Positions 32,786-33,124 of a DNA stretch of 33,124 nt are shown in pieces. The stretch's first letter is position 1. The number at the start of each line of letters is the position of its first letter. Under the pieces are notes generated by a model. That model saw only the letters and a program-made list of their open reading frames with translations, was not told the origin of the DNA and did no database searches. The position numbers and the translations under genes are program-made. The stretch is from an uncultured Eubacteriales bacterium (GTDB taxonomy: Bacteria; Bacillota; Clostridia; Oscillospirales; Oscillospiraceae): the NCBI GenBank assembly GCA_900549405.1, contig URNZ01000016.1, positions 1 through 33,124 of the forward strand. The letters are read 5' to 3'.

Positions 32786-32998
32786 TTAAAGGCTGAAGTC
32801 CTCGTCGTCCAGATTCAGCCCGGCCATCTTCGCCGGGCGGGGCGGGGTGCGCAGCAGGGGGTCATAGCGGAAGGAGCGGCAATGGGACCCGGCGGACATT
32901 ACGCCCTTTTTGGGGCAGACGATCTGGTCCTCGCCCAGGGGCTTTCCGTGGGCGCAGTAGGCGCAGCGTGGTTCGATCTTTCGTTGAAACAGGTTCAT
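32786..32998 (-). CDS. Small zinc-ribbon-like conserved protein
   Basis: A 70-aa protein with 'CAYCAHG' near residue 12, 'VCPKKG' and 'HCRSFRYDPLLR', four cysteines in a pattern typical of a small zinc-binding fold. Short proteins with this 'C-x-x-C ... C-x-x-F-x-YDPL' pattern recur in Clostridia as unnamed proteins; that is recollection, not a search. GGGAG sits 8 nt before ATG 32998. The C-terminal tail is acidic and disordered-looking. Role unknown; single-gene transcript from the promoter at 33063-33091. Confidence 0.75.
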   Translation of the reverse strand: MNLFQRKIEPRCAYCAHGKPLGEDQIVCPKKGVMSAGSHCRSFRYDPLLRTPPRPAKMAGLNLDDEDFSL

Positions 32999-33062
32999 TG
33001 CGATACTCCCATCCGATGGCGGTATGTGGTGACATGCCTTCTCTTTTTATTTCGTGCTATCT

Positions 33063-33091
33063 ATTATAGCGCAATCTTTTTGGCTTTTCCA
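33063..33091 (-). promoter_or_regulatory. Promoter for the zinc-ribbon-like gene
   Basis: On the minus strand TATAAT (33063-33068) is a perfect -10; TGGAAA (33086-33091) at 17 nt is a weak -35. The leader would be about 60 nt. Confidence 0.5.
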
Positions 33092-33124
33092 CTGCTTTTT
33101 TCCCGGGAAATACCGCCAGAGCCA

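Noticed and set aside
1..33124. CRISPR arrays, tRNAs, rRNAs, insertion sequences, prophage genes
   Set aside because: No regularly spaced direct repeats, no cloverleaf with a CCA-like end, no rRNA stretches and no transposase, integrase or phage proteins were recognised by eye.

Overview
This is a chromosomal housekeeping and energy-metabolism window from a G+C-rich, low-G+C-phylum-type (Firmicutes/Clostridia) anaerobe. The markers are a PolC-type replicative polymerase, a pyrH-frr-uppS-cdsA-dxr-rseP cluster, an Rnf complex in the Clostridia/Acetobacterium order (C-D-G-E-A-B), an NfnAB-like transhydrogenase, an LtaS-like sulfatase, and strong AGGAGG ribosome-binding sites. Codon third positions are mostly G or C. 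Together with the palindromic intergenic repeats this fits Oscillospiraceae (Flavonifractor/Lawsonibacter/Intestinimonas-like), but the genus is inference.

Layout. 1-5380: promoter, about 260-nt leader and the rnfCDGEAB operon, closed by a bidirectional terminator. 5400-5510: palindromic repeat cluster. 5513-9023 (minus strand): two membrane-anchored proteins of unknown function and a GNAT acetyltransferase. 9115-10735: gltX with its own promoter and terminator. 10745-11697: inverted repeat pair and a minus-strand RlmA-like rRNA methyltransferase. 11908-22504: an eight-gene plus-strand cluster for UMP kinase, ribosome recycling, undecaprenyl-PP and CDP-diacylglycerol synthesis, two MEP isoprenoid steps, a site-2 protease and PolC. 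22643-25682: an LtaS-like sulfatase and a Bax-inhibitor-1 family membrane protein. 25683-27033: hairpin-rich spacer, an unknown 192-aa protein, and a small transcription unit with a leader ORF, an internal terminator and a 38-aa ORF. 27256-32647: biotin-dependent carboxyltransferase/decarboxylase alpha subunit, RfbA-like nucleotidyltransferase, NfnAB. 32786-32998 (minus): small zinc-ribbon-like protein.

How it fits together. Rnf couples ferredoxin oxidation to NAD+ reduction and ion pumping. NfnAB uses reduced ferredoxin plus NADH to make NADPH. The OadA/PycB-like protein acts at the pyruvate/oxaloacetate node. The central cluster serves envelope lipid and isoprenoid carrier synthesis next to replication and translation genes.

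Most striking observations. (1) The essential polC frame is interrupted by one in-frame UAG at 21737-21739, exactly where the conserved motif WLGNAQ-(D/E)-L-I needs Gln (CAG); the frame is otherwise intact to 22504. (2) None of the 28 genes called here, apart from one 11-codon leader ORF, ends in UAG (13 UAA, 15 UGA). (3) That leader ORF (26681-26716) lies just upstream of an intrinsic terminator, and read-through of its UAG would carry ribosomes over the 5' arm of that terminator. A sequencing or assembly error in polC remains the simplest explanation for (1). No CRISPR array, tRNA, rRNA, insertion sequence or phage gene was recognised.
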